DNA from: Tubiluchus corallicola
Taxonomy: Eukaryota > Priapulida > Priapulimorpha > Priapulimorphida > Tubiluchidae
Assembly: GCA_030141605.1 (NCBI GenBank)
Contig: JAQGDQ010000952.1
Span: 47,501 to 75,000 of the forward strand
Direction of reading: 5' to 3'
DNA length: 27,500 bases
The position numbers were made by a program, and so were the translations under genes. A model generated the notes under the pieces. The model was not told the DNA's origin. It ran no database searches and was given only the letters and a program-made list of their open reading frames with translations. Shown piece by piece: positions 1-8,960 of the stretch. Positions within the stretch are counted from its first letter, which is position 1. Each line of letters begins with the position of its first letter.

Positions 1-351
1 TTTAAATTGTGACAAATTACGATTTAGAACAATTTATCACTGAACCTAAAACGAAAACTACGGATATGTAGAACAGCCAACTAAAAATGGAATTTCAATT
101 TCATTTCAATTTCGACTTGTGATTTTGAAACTGAAATTAGTTTTTGAGTTCCTCTTTCAGCCATGACGTCAGCAATTTTTTGTTCTGTTTTTTTTTTGGT
201 TAAATGTTTTAGCAGAAACAAAATTTATTATTATTTTTCTTGTCAGGTATTTTAAAAATTGCCAGCTCATAATAAACAGAAAACAATGTAGTCATGTGAA
301 CGGGACCTAAGTAAGTTTCTTTTGGTGCAAAAGAACTATTGAAGGTAACTA
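1..351. other. non-coding, no gene seen
   Basis: AT-rich sequence with short homopolymer runs and no convincing reading frame on either strand. The only motif worth recording is a perfect palindromic CRE-type site (TGACGTCA) at 164-171, which has no gene beside it that I can identify. Confidence 0.5.
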
Positions 352-735
352 GAATTAGTTCATTTTCTAAAAATGTTAGTGAACCTTGAATTAGTCTCTT
401 TTCTAAGAAGTTAGAGAACCTTGAATTAGTTCATTTTCTAAAAAGTTAGAGAACCTTGAATTAGTTCATTTTCTAAAATAGTTAGAGAACCTTGAATTAG
501 TTCATTTTCTAAAAAGTTAAGGAAATCTTGAATTAGTTCATTTTCTAAAAAGTTAAGGAAATCTTGAATTAGTTCATTTTCTAAAAAGTTAAGGAAATCT
601 TGAATTAGTTCATTTTCTAAAAAGTTAAGGAAATCTTGAATTAGTTGATTTTCTAAAAAGTTAAGGAAATCTTGAATTAGTTCTTTTTCTAAAAATTCAG
701 AGCAACTAGGAAATTGGATTAGTTCATTTTGTCAC
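352..735. repeat. 36-bp tandem repeat array, about 11 units
   Basis: Units begin with GAATTAG at 352, 388, 423, 458, 494, 530, 566, 602, 638 and 674, with a decayed one near 716. The spacing is 35-36 bp, rising to 42 at the degenerate right end. The internal units (530-673) are nearly identical, ending AGTTAAGGAAATCTT, while the left-hand units end AGTTAGAGAACCTT. The array therefore has two sub-types, with the most recent expansion in the middle or right part. No coding potential is evident. Confidence 0.9.
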
Positions 736-1364
736 GGAAGTACTTTGGGAAATGAAAATAGTTCTTTTTCTTGCCAGAGAACTAGAGTTTGAACAAACTC
801 CTAAAATTGACCCGACCCTGTCCAACCCTGGTTATTTGTAACATTTCGCTGTGCAAAACTGTAACTGCATTTCGTTCGCCACAAGATCTTACGATTAAAG
901 GAAAGAACAAGTCACTTAGCAGGTTGAGTTCGTTTTACTCCTATCACTTAAGTCAGTTTATACTGAGGCTGAATAGAAATTTCACTAAGTGCCTTTCCGT
1001 AAGTGCACAGTATTTACAAAAGATTACAGTAATAGTATTAGTAGCACTAACGCGTAGTACTTACGTGGGGGTACTGTTAATTTACATAGCGCTTACATCT
1101 ACGCAGGCTGCGCAACTGCTTGTGGTGTGTTATAACACACGCGCTTTATATGGACATCAAAGGATGCGCATCTTCCGAGAACAATAAGAGTTTTTAACAC
1201 GAGATCCTAAAATCTGACACCCTCAAAATTTGACGCGACAGCCTAGTTAGATTTTTGATAAATACGCCCATGTTAATTACATATCTTGATTAGAATAGGT
1301 TCTGTAACATAATAAGACATTAAAGTTTTAGGCCTTTCAAGTGTAGACACGCGCAAGACATTAC
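736..1364. other. non-coding; probable intron of the GPCR at 1365-1706
   Basis: A plus-strand frame of 132 codons is open at 789-1187, but it starts on TTG and shows no domain, signal peptide or recognisable family. I treat it as chance. Because the minus-strand GPCR exon ends at 1365 with a good donor, this stretch is most simply the start of its first intron. I could not find a second exon in it. Confidence 0.4.
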
Positions 1365-1706
1365 CTCGAGAGCAACGATGTAGGCGTGGTCCATCGTGTG
1401 TGAGATGTTGAAGAACATGTCACATAGTGCAAGATACACCACCAGTCTCTCGCTGGTGTTCCATTTAAAAAAGTTCTTTCCCTTGTTCGCACGATTGAAG
1501 AAAAATGAGCATACGATCACGGTGATTCCGCAAGCTATGCTTAGCTGTATGCAAGTCAATGCGGATATGTGTAGCAGGTAGAATTCTGTGGTAGCCACGC
1601 CACATTCTGCTCCATATAGCGGTAGATCGTAGCCACTAGTGGCATTTGCCGTATTCTTATACACGCTTTCTACGTTGCAGTCGCTGTTGTTGGTCTGATT
1701 GTCCAT
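1365..1706 (-). CDS. orphan seven-TM receptor, first coding exon (partial gene)
   Basis: The exon is exactly 114 codons. It runs from the ATG at 1706-1704, which has an in-frame TGA upstream, to a donor at 1365/1364 reading CTCGAG|GTAATG, so it ends in phase 0. The translation has a glycosylatable extracellular N-terminus (several N-x-S/T in residues 1-25). A first hydrophobic helix follows at about 44-70 and a short basic loop (NRANKGKNFFKW). A second helix begins at about 85 with ERLVVYLALCDMFFNISHTM. Asp96 in the LALCD motif fits the conserved TM2 Asp (2.50) of rhodopsin-like receptors. TM3-TM7 and the DRY/NPxxY motifs are not present, so the class is not proven; it could belong to an orphan group of invertebrate GPCRs. 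The following exons must lie to the left, inside 1-1364 or beyond the window. Confidence 0.6.
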
Positions 1707-2418
1707 GTTCGTTTGATTTTTGGCCTCTTTACACAATGTTAACACTAGAAGTCAGGCCTGTTAAAGTTTGTGTAGGCCAAAGCGTATAACTTCACTTCAA
1801 TGCTTTTGCATTTAATGTCGCTTCAGTCAAATATTGTTTCTACAGCACCAAAATCAACGCTTTACGTCACAATTGAACAATTCCTTTCAAAAGTATCAAC
1901 ACTATAAGCCTCACTATTAACTATAGCCAGTTTAGCTTCAACACTTCTCAATTACCTTATTTAATGGCTGACTGAAGCAGAAGTGAGGAAGGTTATTAAT
2001 CCACAACTTCCTCTCCCAACAATCCCATCCTGTGACGTCAAAAAGTGTGAAATTTTATCCCGGTATTTCTCGCAGGCGTTTATGGGTAAAAGAGGATGTT
2101 TTGTTCAATTGGGAAATTTATCGAAACTCAGAGAAAATAAGGTCAATAAGGATGTTCACAGATCACAACCTGTCGAAAATCTTGAAGCATTTTAGGTGCT
2201 ATGCAACAAGAGCATTTATCAACACGTGTTCCTCGTGAGGACATTGGGAAATTACACATTATCGCCTCCTGGAGAGGTGGGAATTGACTTTGCTTTCATA
2301 CGTGTTTAATTACAGTCATAATTACCAGACGAAGTTTACGAAAATTTCTCCATTAGGAAGCTCAGTAAACCTACAGTAAGCCATGTTTCTGAGAAAAGCT
2401 AGCTTTAAAACTCCAGAA
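1707..2418. other. non-coding flank upstream of the GPCR exon
   Basis: This is the 5' side of the minus-strand exon at 1365-1706 and would hold its promoter and 5' UTR. Overlapping plus-strand frames at 1983-2238 have no recognisable features and look like chance. A CRE palindrome is annotated separately. No TATA box can be assigned with confidence. Confidence 0.4.
2033..2040. promoter_or_regulatory. CRE-type palindrome TGACGTCA
   Basis: A perfect 8-bp cAMP-response-element palindrome about 330 bp upstream of the ATG of the minus-strand GPCR exon. Identical 8-mers occur at 164-171 and 27099-27106. A role in expression is inference from position only; CREB/ATF binding was not tested. Confidence 0.25.
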
Positions 2419-2595
2419 AATTCTAAAGTTTAACAATGTCATCATTTATAACCTTGAAGTGCAAAATAGTAATAAGAGTCAAGCAGCGATCTACAGTGTG
2501 GACGACTACTAGATTCTGCAGTCGAAACGTTTGACATGTTATTAGTATTTTGCACTTCAAAGTTATAAATGATGACATTGTTAAACTTTAGAATT
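2419..2595. repeat. long inverted repeat, 57-bp arms, 63-bp spacer
   Basis: The left arm (2419-2475) and right arm (2539-2595) are reverse complements with only about two mismatches over 57 bp. The spacer is 2476-2538. Transcribed RNA would form a long, nearly perfect hairpin. It resembles a fold-back transposon remnant or an endo-siRNA/hairpin-RNA source. I see no reading frame in it and no second copy elsewhere in the window. It ends just before dispersed repeat family A (2607). Confidence 0.85.
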
Positions 2596-2606
2596 TTATT
2601 CTAAAG

Positions 2607-2915
2607 TAAAACGTATTTTTAATCTTATTGACAAGATACGGTAATTTTAAATTTTATTTAGTTAGTGACTTGTGCGCTACGAATGCTCTGATTATTTTTT
2701 CAAACTTTAAAAAATGTTATCTAAACTTGCTTCAAATGACTTGTTGCAAATGGCTGCGTCTAACGATCATCACGGGAGTTTAAATTTACATGTTTTATAC
2801 AGCGTGACTGCCGATTGAAGTCCTGCACGCAAAAACACAGTATGTAAGCGATATAAAATTTCAAAACGAATTTTTAAGCTTTATGTTTATAAAGGGTTTC
2901 CTTGTGCTTTAATAT
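2607..2915 (+). repeat. dispersed repeat family A, copy 1
   Basis: About 310 bp that align over their whole length, in inverted orientation, with 9568-9868. Shared blocks include GTATTTTTAATC, TATTGACAAGATAC, TTAGTTAGT, ATGCTCTG, TTATCTAAACTTG and TTCTTGTGCTTTAA or close variants. An ATGGCTGCG start shared by both copies (2747-2755 here) runs into an in-frame stop after about 21 codons in this copy. Two diverged copies in opposite orientation suggest an unclassified non-autonomous mobile element. No terminal inverted repeat is obvious. Confidence 0.75.
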
Positions 2916-2978
2916 CATCGTGTGTTGTCCACTAATGTGAATGAAGAAAGGGAATTTTTTCACTCGAATCTAACGTAG

Positions 2979-3029
2979 GAGGCTGGTAACCGATAAGCAG
3001 ACGAGAAGAGCTTATCGGTTATCAGCCTC
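2979..3029. repeat. 20-bp stem hairpin with 11-nt loop
   Basis: Left arm 2979-2998 (GAGGCTGGTAACCGATAAGC) and right arm 3010-3029 pair at 19 of 20 positions, around the loop at 2999-3009. The structure sits immediately before the LINE copy that begins near 3031. It could be a small MITE or a structured-RNA locus; pre-miRNA stems are usually a little longer and less perfect. Confidence 0.8.
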
Positions 3030-3030
3030 T

Positions 3031-3333
3031 TATAACAGTAAGCCTCTTAAAGGAGAGAACAGACAGCATAATTACCTCAAAGTACCATGGAATCACTTGT
3101 ACAAAACATACTACAACTTGTTTCCCAATTCCTTTACAAATCCAATTACTGCAAATCTTAAACATCGTTTTACAAGGTTCAACGAATATCATGTCCCTTA
3201 CTGCCGTACTAATGGTGCCAGGCACTTTATTAAATTCACAGCCCACGACAACTGGAATAAAATAAGTGCCCAAGTAAAAACGCACAAAACTATTTTTTCG
3301 TTTCAAAAGGTACTTGAAAAGAACCACCCTTGA
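3031..3333 (+). pseudogene. C-terminal remnant of LINE ORF2
   Basis: The frame ending at the TGA 3331-3333 has the features of the extreme C-terminus of CR1/Jockey-group ORF2 proteins. It contains an LFPNSF-like segment, the block EYHVPYCRTNGARHFIKFT, then DNWNKISAQVKTHKTIFSF and a lysine-rich end. In the family this tail follows the reverse transcriptase, after a VPxxRT block and a WN(S/K)LP-like motif. No reverse transcriptase or endonuclease domain remains, so this copy cannot make a functional protein. The opposite-strand frame here is a shadow. Confidence 0.65.
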
Positions 3334-3462
3334 TGGTTCTTTACATTATAATTCAATCTTGATGCTTCCATGCCACATGCAGTCGCAATGTATGTCCTCC
3401 CATTAATTATAATACACTATTGTAATATAGCTCTATGTAAACTTAAACATGCAGTGTGGTCG

Positions 3463-4293
3463 TTTCCTCCCCTCCTTCCTATCTCTAGTCTTACTATTTT
3501 TTCTATTCCATCATGTCTACTAACCCTAACCATTCTTTCATTCACTCATCCTCCCCTCCTTTCCTTCTACCTATCTCTAATCTTACTATTTTCTTCCATT
3601 CCATCATGTCTACTAATCCTAACCATTCTTTCATTCACTCATCCTCCCCTCCTTTCCTTCTACCTATCCCTAATCTTACTATTTTTTCCATTCCATCATG
3701 TCTACTAATCCTAACCATTCTTTCATTCACTCATCCTCCCCTCCTTTCCTTCTTCCTATCCCTAATCTTACTATTTTTTTCCATTCCATCATGTCTACTA
3801 ACCCTAACCATTCTTTCATTCACTCATCCTCCCCTCCCTTCCTTCTTCCTATCCCTAATCTTACTATTTTTTCCATTCCATCATGTCTACTAACCCTAAC
3901 CATTCTTTCATTCACTCATCCTCCCCTCCCTTCCTTCTTCCTATCCCTAATCTTACTATTTTTTCCATTCCATCATGTCTACTAATCCTAACCATTCTTT
4001 CATTCACTCATCCTCCCCTCCCTTCCTTCTACCTATCTCTAATCTTACTATTTTCTTCCATTCCATCATGTCTACTAATCCTAACCATTCTTTCATTCAC
4101 TCATCCTCCCCTCCCTTCCTTCTTCCTATCTCTAATCTTACTATTTTCTTCCATTCCATCATGTCTACTAATCCTAACCATTTTTTCAAACACTCATCCT
4201 CCCCTTCCTTCCTTCTTCCTATCTCTAATCTTACTATTTTCTTCCATTCCATCATGTCTACTAACTCTAACCATTCTTTCATTCACTCATTTG
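3463..4293. repeat. 92/93-bp tandem array inside the LINE 3' UTR
   Basis: CATCATGTCTACTAA recurs with its ATG at 3513, 3606, 3698, 3791, 3883, 3975, 4068, 4161 and 4254. The steps alternate between 92 and 93 bp because of a T-run that varies by one base. Units are pyrimidine-rich on this strand, which leaves two long apparent frames with 31-residue repeats; I read these as compositional artefacts. Each unit carries a telomere-like block ACTAAYCCTAACC. The array is about nine units long. Confidence 0.9.
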
Positions 4294-4466
4294 TGCCACC
4301 TTAACAAGCCAAGCTTTCAAGGTGCCATACAGCAACTCTTTTATTTGGTTAATTTGACTTTGTCAATGTTTTTTTACCTATACTGTTTCTTTTTTTTTCA
4401 ATAATATTGTATGTTGATGTATTGTATATGTATTGCTGGAGTGAAATAAATTGATTAATTGATTGA

Positions 4467-5458
4467 GAGTCACGTTAATAAAACTTAGATTAGCTAAGTG
4501 TGATATGCAGTTGCATGCTAGTGGCTAAAACACGTCTACTAGTTGACTGCTTTTAAGATATAAGCAAATATTTACTTTAAAACAAACACAGTCTGTGCAA
4601 ACTCTCCTCGTTAAATTAAAAACAAAATCTATATTTACATTATAAAATATTAATTTTAATGTAACAATAATTTATCCTGACAAACATGGGAAAATCTGGA
4701 GAGGAAAATGCTGACACAAATCATTCTCTCGGTTATATTTCATTCGCAATATAACATTACTGTCGACAAACGCAACATCTAACAGTAATGCTGGCTAATG
4801 TGCACACATAATGAATGTGTATATCATATTATATTATTATGGCATATTATTATGTTATAAATATAAAACGATCGTCTATCCGCTTTACACACAATCATCA
4901 ACCTGAATAGTTTAGCATCACTTCAAATTCTTCATTTTCTAATCTCTGACGTGATCCATCTTATTGCTTCACAAAGACTTACATCTCTAACTAGTGTAAT
5001 TGTTTTTCTACCTATTCTTATCTATAGCAACACACTTAGCAATAGAGTTACTGGCACTTATACTTGGCCACTGGTCAGTGGATAAAAGAACAGTAATATC
5101 AATTATGAGGGTTTCCCTCAGTTCTTTGTTAGCTTGAATTTTGTTGACTTTCAAAAATTAACTTCCTTTTTCAACTTCAAGACTTTTTTAACACAGAAAA
5201 TCACCCCTTTCAAAATGAAGCACCTTGTTTGTTTAAAAACGAATAAATCATATGCAGGAAAGACTGTCAGAACTTTTACAGTCTGGGATGAATCTTTCAC
5301 TATGTTGTGATGAGGCAAAATTATTACTTTAAATTTATCATATTGATTCATAACTACCACTTTCTAACGTAGCTGCTTTTAGCCACGTAGCACTTTTACT
5401 GAATGACTATGGCGGTGCTAATGTCTTTTTACTGAGAATAGCTGTATTGCTGGCATTT
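4467..5458. other. non-coding, AT-rich
   Basis: No supported gene. It contains AT-rich low-complexity sequence around 4820-4870 and a small palindrome CCACTGGTCAGTGG at 5068-5081. A 69-codon minus-strand frame at 5151-5360 has no recognisable features. The right part should contain the 3' UTR of the minus-strand LRR gene, but I find no canonical AATAAA on that strand close to its stop. Confidence 0.4.
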
Positions 5459-6865
5459 TTACAGGTAAAAAAGGTGACTTGCTACAACTAAGAATACTAA
5501 TGCAAAGGCTTCATTCAGTTTACATTGTGTGCCATACAGCTCACTTGAAGAGCTAGCTGATGTTGTAGTGATTGAGCTTGTTGTAGACGACTCAGTGGTT
5601 GAGCTCACTGTAGACGGTTCAGTAGACGGCTCAGTGGTTGAGCTCACTGCAGGCGACCCAGTGGTTGAGTTCTCTGCAGATGGTTCAGTAGACGGCTCAG
5701 TGGTTGAGCTCACTGTAGATGGTTCAGTAGGCGACCTAGTGGTTGAGCTCACTATAGACGACTCAGAGGTTGAGCTCACTGTAGACGACTCAGAGGTTGA
5801 GCTCACTGTAGACGACTCAGAGGTTGAGCTCACTGTAGACGACTCAGAGGTTGAGCTCACTCTACACGGGTCATTGGTCGAACTCATTGTAGACGGCTCA
5901 GTGGTTTGGTTTGTTGCATCGTAACAATAGTCAAAGTCTGCTTTTGTAGCTGTTTTGTAATTTCCATTTTCTGATTGTCGGCATTGAAAATCATCTTTTA
6001 GCTTCCACGGTTTGTTGAAAACCCAACTGATGTCACAGTCGCATGTGAAATTATTTCCTATAAAAATGGCAACAATGATAACAACAACAGCAAAACAACG
6101 ATTAAAGTACAAAACTTATAAGAATAGTGAAAGAACTTTTACTGAAAGCATCACGTAAGACAAACTTGCTCACCTATTATAAGGACACTGTTTTCATTAA
6201 ATCTTATGACACATAAATGTATTCAATTGACCACACTGGCTTCATGCTCTGCTGAAACTTGTTAGTCAAAAATTTGAATTTAACTCACCCGACAAGTCAA
6301 TCGTTAGATTATTGTTGCTATTCAGTACATTATTGTGTAGTCTTGGCTCCTTAAGTGTTTCTATAGATGTCCATTCAATGTAAGTGAAGTTCAGCTTTGG
6401 ACTTTGTGTAAAAGACAAGTGCCCAGTAATCGATGTCAGCTGGGAGCAGTTCCAAATAACGAAAACCTCCAGTCTTGTCATTGCTTGAAATGCCATAGAG
6501 TCAATTGTCTCTAAAGCAGTGAGGTTATACAAGAATAATAACCTGGTGTCAGCTGCTATACTGGTTTCATTGATGCGTTTCAGCTTCTTGGAGTCACTAA
6601 TGGACAAAGTCTCGATCTTTTTTCCTGCCAAAAATTTGTCTGGAAATTCACTGCTTGAATAGTTGTAAATCCAGAGCTCGTGGATATCTTTTGGTATTGT
6701 GTTTGATATATTCTGTACGTCTGATAGGAACAAATTTCCCCAAAAGCAATACATATGTGGCCAATCATAGCATTCGCACTGCCAATGATCATCACATGTG
6801 CTCGATCCACTACACACCGTGATCAGAGACATCAGATAAAATCCAAGTTTGATTGGCAACTTCAT
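5459..6865 (-). CDS. secreted LRR protein with mucin-like stalk and GPI-type tail
   Basis: Two coding exons, 6865-6289 and 6057-5459, are separated by a 231-bp intron (6288-6058) with GTGAGT donor and TTTATAG acceptor in phase 1. The join restores DLSGNNFTCDCDISW, a textbook LRR-to-LRRCT transition, which strongly supports the model. The product is 391 residues. It has a signal peptide (1-20), a Cys-rich N-cap (C24, C30, C32, C40) and about five irregular leucine-rich repeats (60-190). The LRRCT cap follows with C198, C200, C218 and C237. A Ser/Thr/Glu/Pro-rich stalk (about 240-370) and a hydrophobic C-terminus (LNEAFALVFLVVASHLFYL) complete it, with no cytoplasmic tail, as expected for GPI attachment or a bare membrane anchor. 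The bases before the ATG end in CCACAG and could be the acceptor of a 5' UTR intron. The ligand is unknown. Extracellular LRR proteins of this plan serve in adhesion or recognition. Confidence 0.8.
5755..5862. repeat. four 27-bp tandem units encoding part of the stalk
   Basis: Four nearly identical 27-bp units encode on the minus strand a nine-residue repeat of the type STVSSTSES. Less regular 27/30-bp relatives extend over roughly 5570-5905 and encode PSTVSSTTE-like units. The unit length is a multiple of three, so copy-number change keeps the frame; stalk length is probably polymorphic. The complementary frame is also open, but only as a shadow. Confidence 0.85.
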
Positions 6866-8004
6866 CTGTGGCACAAATAATTGGAACAGCAACAAATTCA
6901 AAGTTGTCTCTTCTGAAATGGTCCAGCCACGTTTCTCAACTTGAACCAAGCTAAGATTAATTCACAGTTTCAGTTTTGTCGTGTAGAATAAAAGCAGATT
7001 TATAGATCACTAATAATTGTCTAGTTTGTTGTAAGTAACTAAGACCGAGCAATAATAGTTCTAATAGTAATTCACAATTAGCAGCACTTGGTATAGAAAC
7101 TTTAGTAATAAGGCAACAAACTTTCATCCAAATTTCACCACAAAGTAACGAAGAATGCTGCCAGTACTGAGCTGCTTTTAAATATTTCTCCAAATGATGG
7201 TAAAATATTTTGTATCCTTCTTTTAAATTGAAACTGCCTTTCCTGAGTCACTGGTGTTGATAAAACTTGCACACGTTCCATTATTTTGTGCATATCATAT
7301 CACGTGTTTAAAAGTTAATACTTTGAAATTAGGTTTGTTTATGCAAAGTGCCTGTTTTGAGCATAATATAGACATTAACTGTGTACCAGAAACATTTTTT
7401 TTTGTGTAGTATTCATCAAAATGCGTAAAAGATCAAGTTTACTGTGATATAAGTAATTTTCATTGTGTGCAGAAATTATATTTGGGAATTTACAAAACGC
7501 GTGCATTTGAAATATGGGTGTGTGAAAGGTACGAATGACTAATACGTATAGAAAATCTACCTGTAGACCTAATATACAATCTGCATATAACGTACTATGT
7601 TTTTGTTAATTTATCATAACTATACATTTGCTGCAAATACAAAACCATATCTTAGGTAACAATTTATTACAACATTTCAACTTGTAACACCCACGAAAAT
7701 GATCAGTGAATTAGTGATCATGAATTATTAATGCTTACTAACCACATCAGAATGGGAATTTTAAAGTACGTCACTAAATTTTCCACACAAAGTTTATGAC
7801 TTTGCATTAATCTTACCTGCCTCAAAGACTTGTGTAACCAGAATAGAAAATTCCTAACAAAATAACAAGTTATCGCTCATGCTAGAAATTAAATAACCAT
7901 AAATCCGTAAGAGAGATGTGCAGGCTGATATGTCAGCTAAGGGTGTCATAACGTTGTGATTCGCCTTTACATACAGCAATTATTGTGAAATATTTTACTA
8001 AGTT
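6866..8004. other. non-coding, upstream of the LRR gene
   Basis: AT-rich DNA holding the presumed 5' UTR and promoter of the minus-strand LRR gene. A 78-codon minus-strand frame at 6957-7193 has no recognisable domain and begins on a non-ATG codon region. No repeat or RNA gene is apparent. Confidence 0.4.
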
Positions 8005-8960
8005 GTATGAAGAGTGCAGTTGCAATGTATATGGCCTCCAATCAATTATCATACTATTTTAATATAGTTGTATGTAAATAAAACACACTGTGGTAGTTTC
8101 TTCTCCTTCTTCCTATCCCTAATCTTACTATTTTTCCCATTCCATTATTTCTTCTGACCCTAACCATTCTTTCATTCACTCATCCTCCCTTCCCTCTCTC
8201 TCCCTTCCTTCTCTCCCTTCCCTTCCTTCTACCTATCTCTAATCTTACTATTTTTCCATTCCATCATGTCTACTAACCCTAACCATTCTTTCATTCACTC
8301 ATCCTCCCTTCCCTTCTTTCTTCCTATCCCTAATCTTACTATTTTCTTCCATTCCATCATGTCTACTAACCCTAACCGTTCTTTCATTCACTCATCCTCC
8401 CTCCCTTCCTTCTTCCTATCTCTAATCTTACTATTTTCTGCCATTCCATCATGTCTACTAACCCTAACCGTTCTTTCATTCACTCATCCTCCCCTCCCTT
8501 CCTTCTTCCTATCTCTAATCTTACTATTTTCTTCCATTCCATCATGTCTACTAACCCTAACCGTTCTTTCATTCACTCATCCTCCCCTCCCTTCCTTCTT
8601 CCTATCTCTAATCTTACTATTTTCTTCCATTCCATCATGTCTACTAATCCTAACCGTTCTTTCATTCACTCATCCTCCCCTCCCTTCCTTCTTCCTATCT
8701 CTAATCTTACTATTTTCTTCCATTCCATCGTGTCTACTAACTCTAACCATTCTTTCATTCACTCATTTGTGCCACCTTAACAAGCCCAGCTTTCAAGGTG
8801 TCATACAGCAACTCTTTTACTTGGTTAATTTGACTTTGTCAATGTTTTTTTACCTATACTGTTTCTTTTTTTTCAATAATATTGTATGTTGATGTATTGT
8901 ATATGTATTGCTGGAGTGAAATAAAATGAACTGATTTGATCTGATTTGATTAGATTTGAA
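8005..8960 (+). mobile_element. CR1/L2-like LINE 3' end, copy 2
   Basis: This matches the first LINE copy from its segment at about 3378 onward. It has the GCAATGTAT..CTCC..ATTAAT/CAATTAT block, the CT-rich 92/93-bp array (8098-8769), then a closely similar 3' terminal segment with TTAACAAGCC, TTTCAAGGTG, CAGCAACTCTTTTA and GCTGGAGTGAAATAAA. The tail differs: here it is (CTGATTTGAT)n-like at 8929-8960, against ATTGATTAATTGATTGA in copy 1. It is shorter than copy 1 at the 5' end and lacks all coding sequence. Confidence 0.8.
8098..8769. repeat. 92/93-bp tandem array of LINE copy 2
   Basis: Anchors (ATG of CATCATGTCTACTAA) lie at 8266, 8359, 8451, 8544 and 8637, with a GTG variant at 8730. The 5' part (8098-8240) is degenerate and enriched in CTCTCCCTTC. 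Internal units carry CCTAACCGTTC where copy 1 has CCTAACCATTC, so units within a copy resemble each other more than units between copies. That points to local homogenisation or expansion after insertion, or to different source elements. Confidence 0.9.

Larger units (their letters stand above)
3031..4466 (+). mobile_element. 5'-truncated CR1/L2-like LINE, copy 1
   Basis: The copy holds, in order, the C-terminal end of an ORF2-type protein (stop at 3331-3333), a short 3' UTR segment (3370-3462), a 92/93-bp tandem array (3463-4293), and a conserved 3' terminal segment (4294-4445) with AATAAA at 4445. It ends in an ATTGATTAATTGATTGA tail near 4450-4466. Short tandem 3' tails of this kind and 5' truncation are typical of CR1/L2-group non-LTR elements. 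The same 3' layout recurs at 8005-8960, which defines the element independently. The 5' boundary is approximate. Confidence 0.75.

Noticed and set aside
789-1187. 132-codon plus-strand frame
   Set aside because: Starts at TTG, no domain or signal; lies in the probable intron of a minus-strand gene.
3463-4293. CRISPR-like interpretation of the regular array
   Set aside because: Eukaryotic context, units contiguous without unique spacers, and the array is embedded in a LINE 3' UTR.
3370-4404. Long overlapping plus-strand frames with 31-residue hydrophobic or Ser/Pro repeats
   Set aside because: They are produced by the stop-poor, pyrimidine-rich 92/93-bp array; the 92-bp steps shift frame and the same happens at 8266-8892.
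5529-5924. 131-codon plus-strand frame rich in Val/Asp
   Set aside because: Shadow of the minus-strand mucin stalk repeats; the minus strand is supported by signal peptide, LRR caps and intron.
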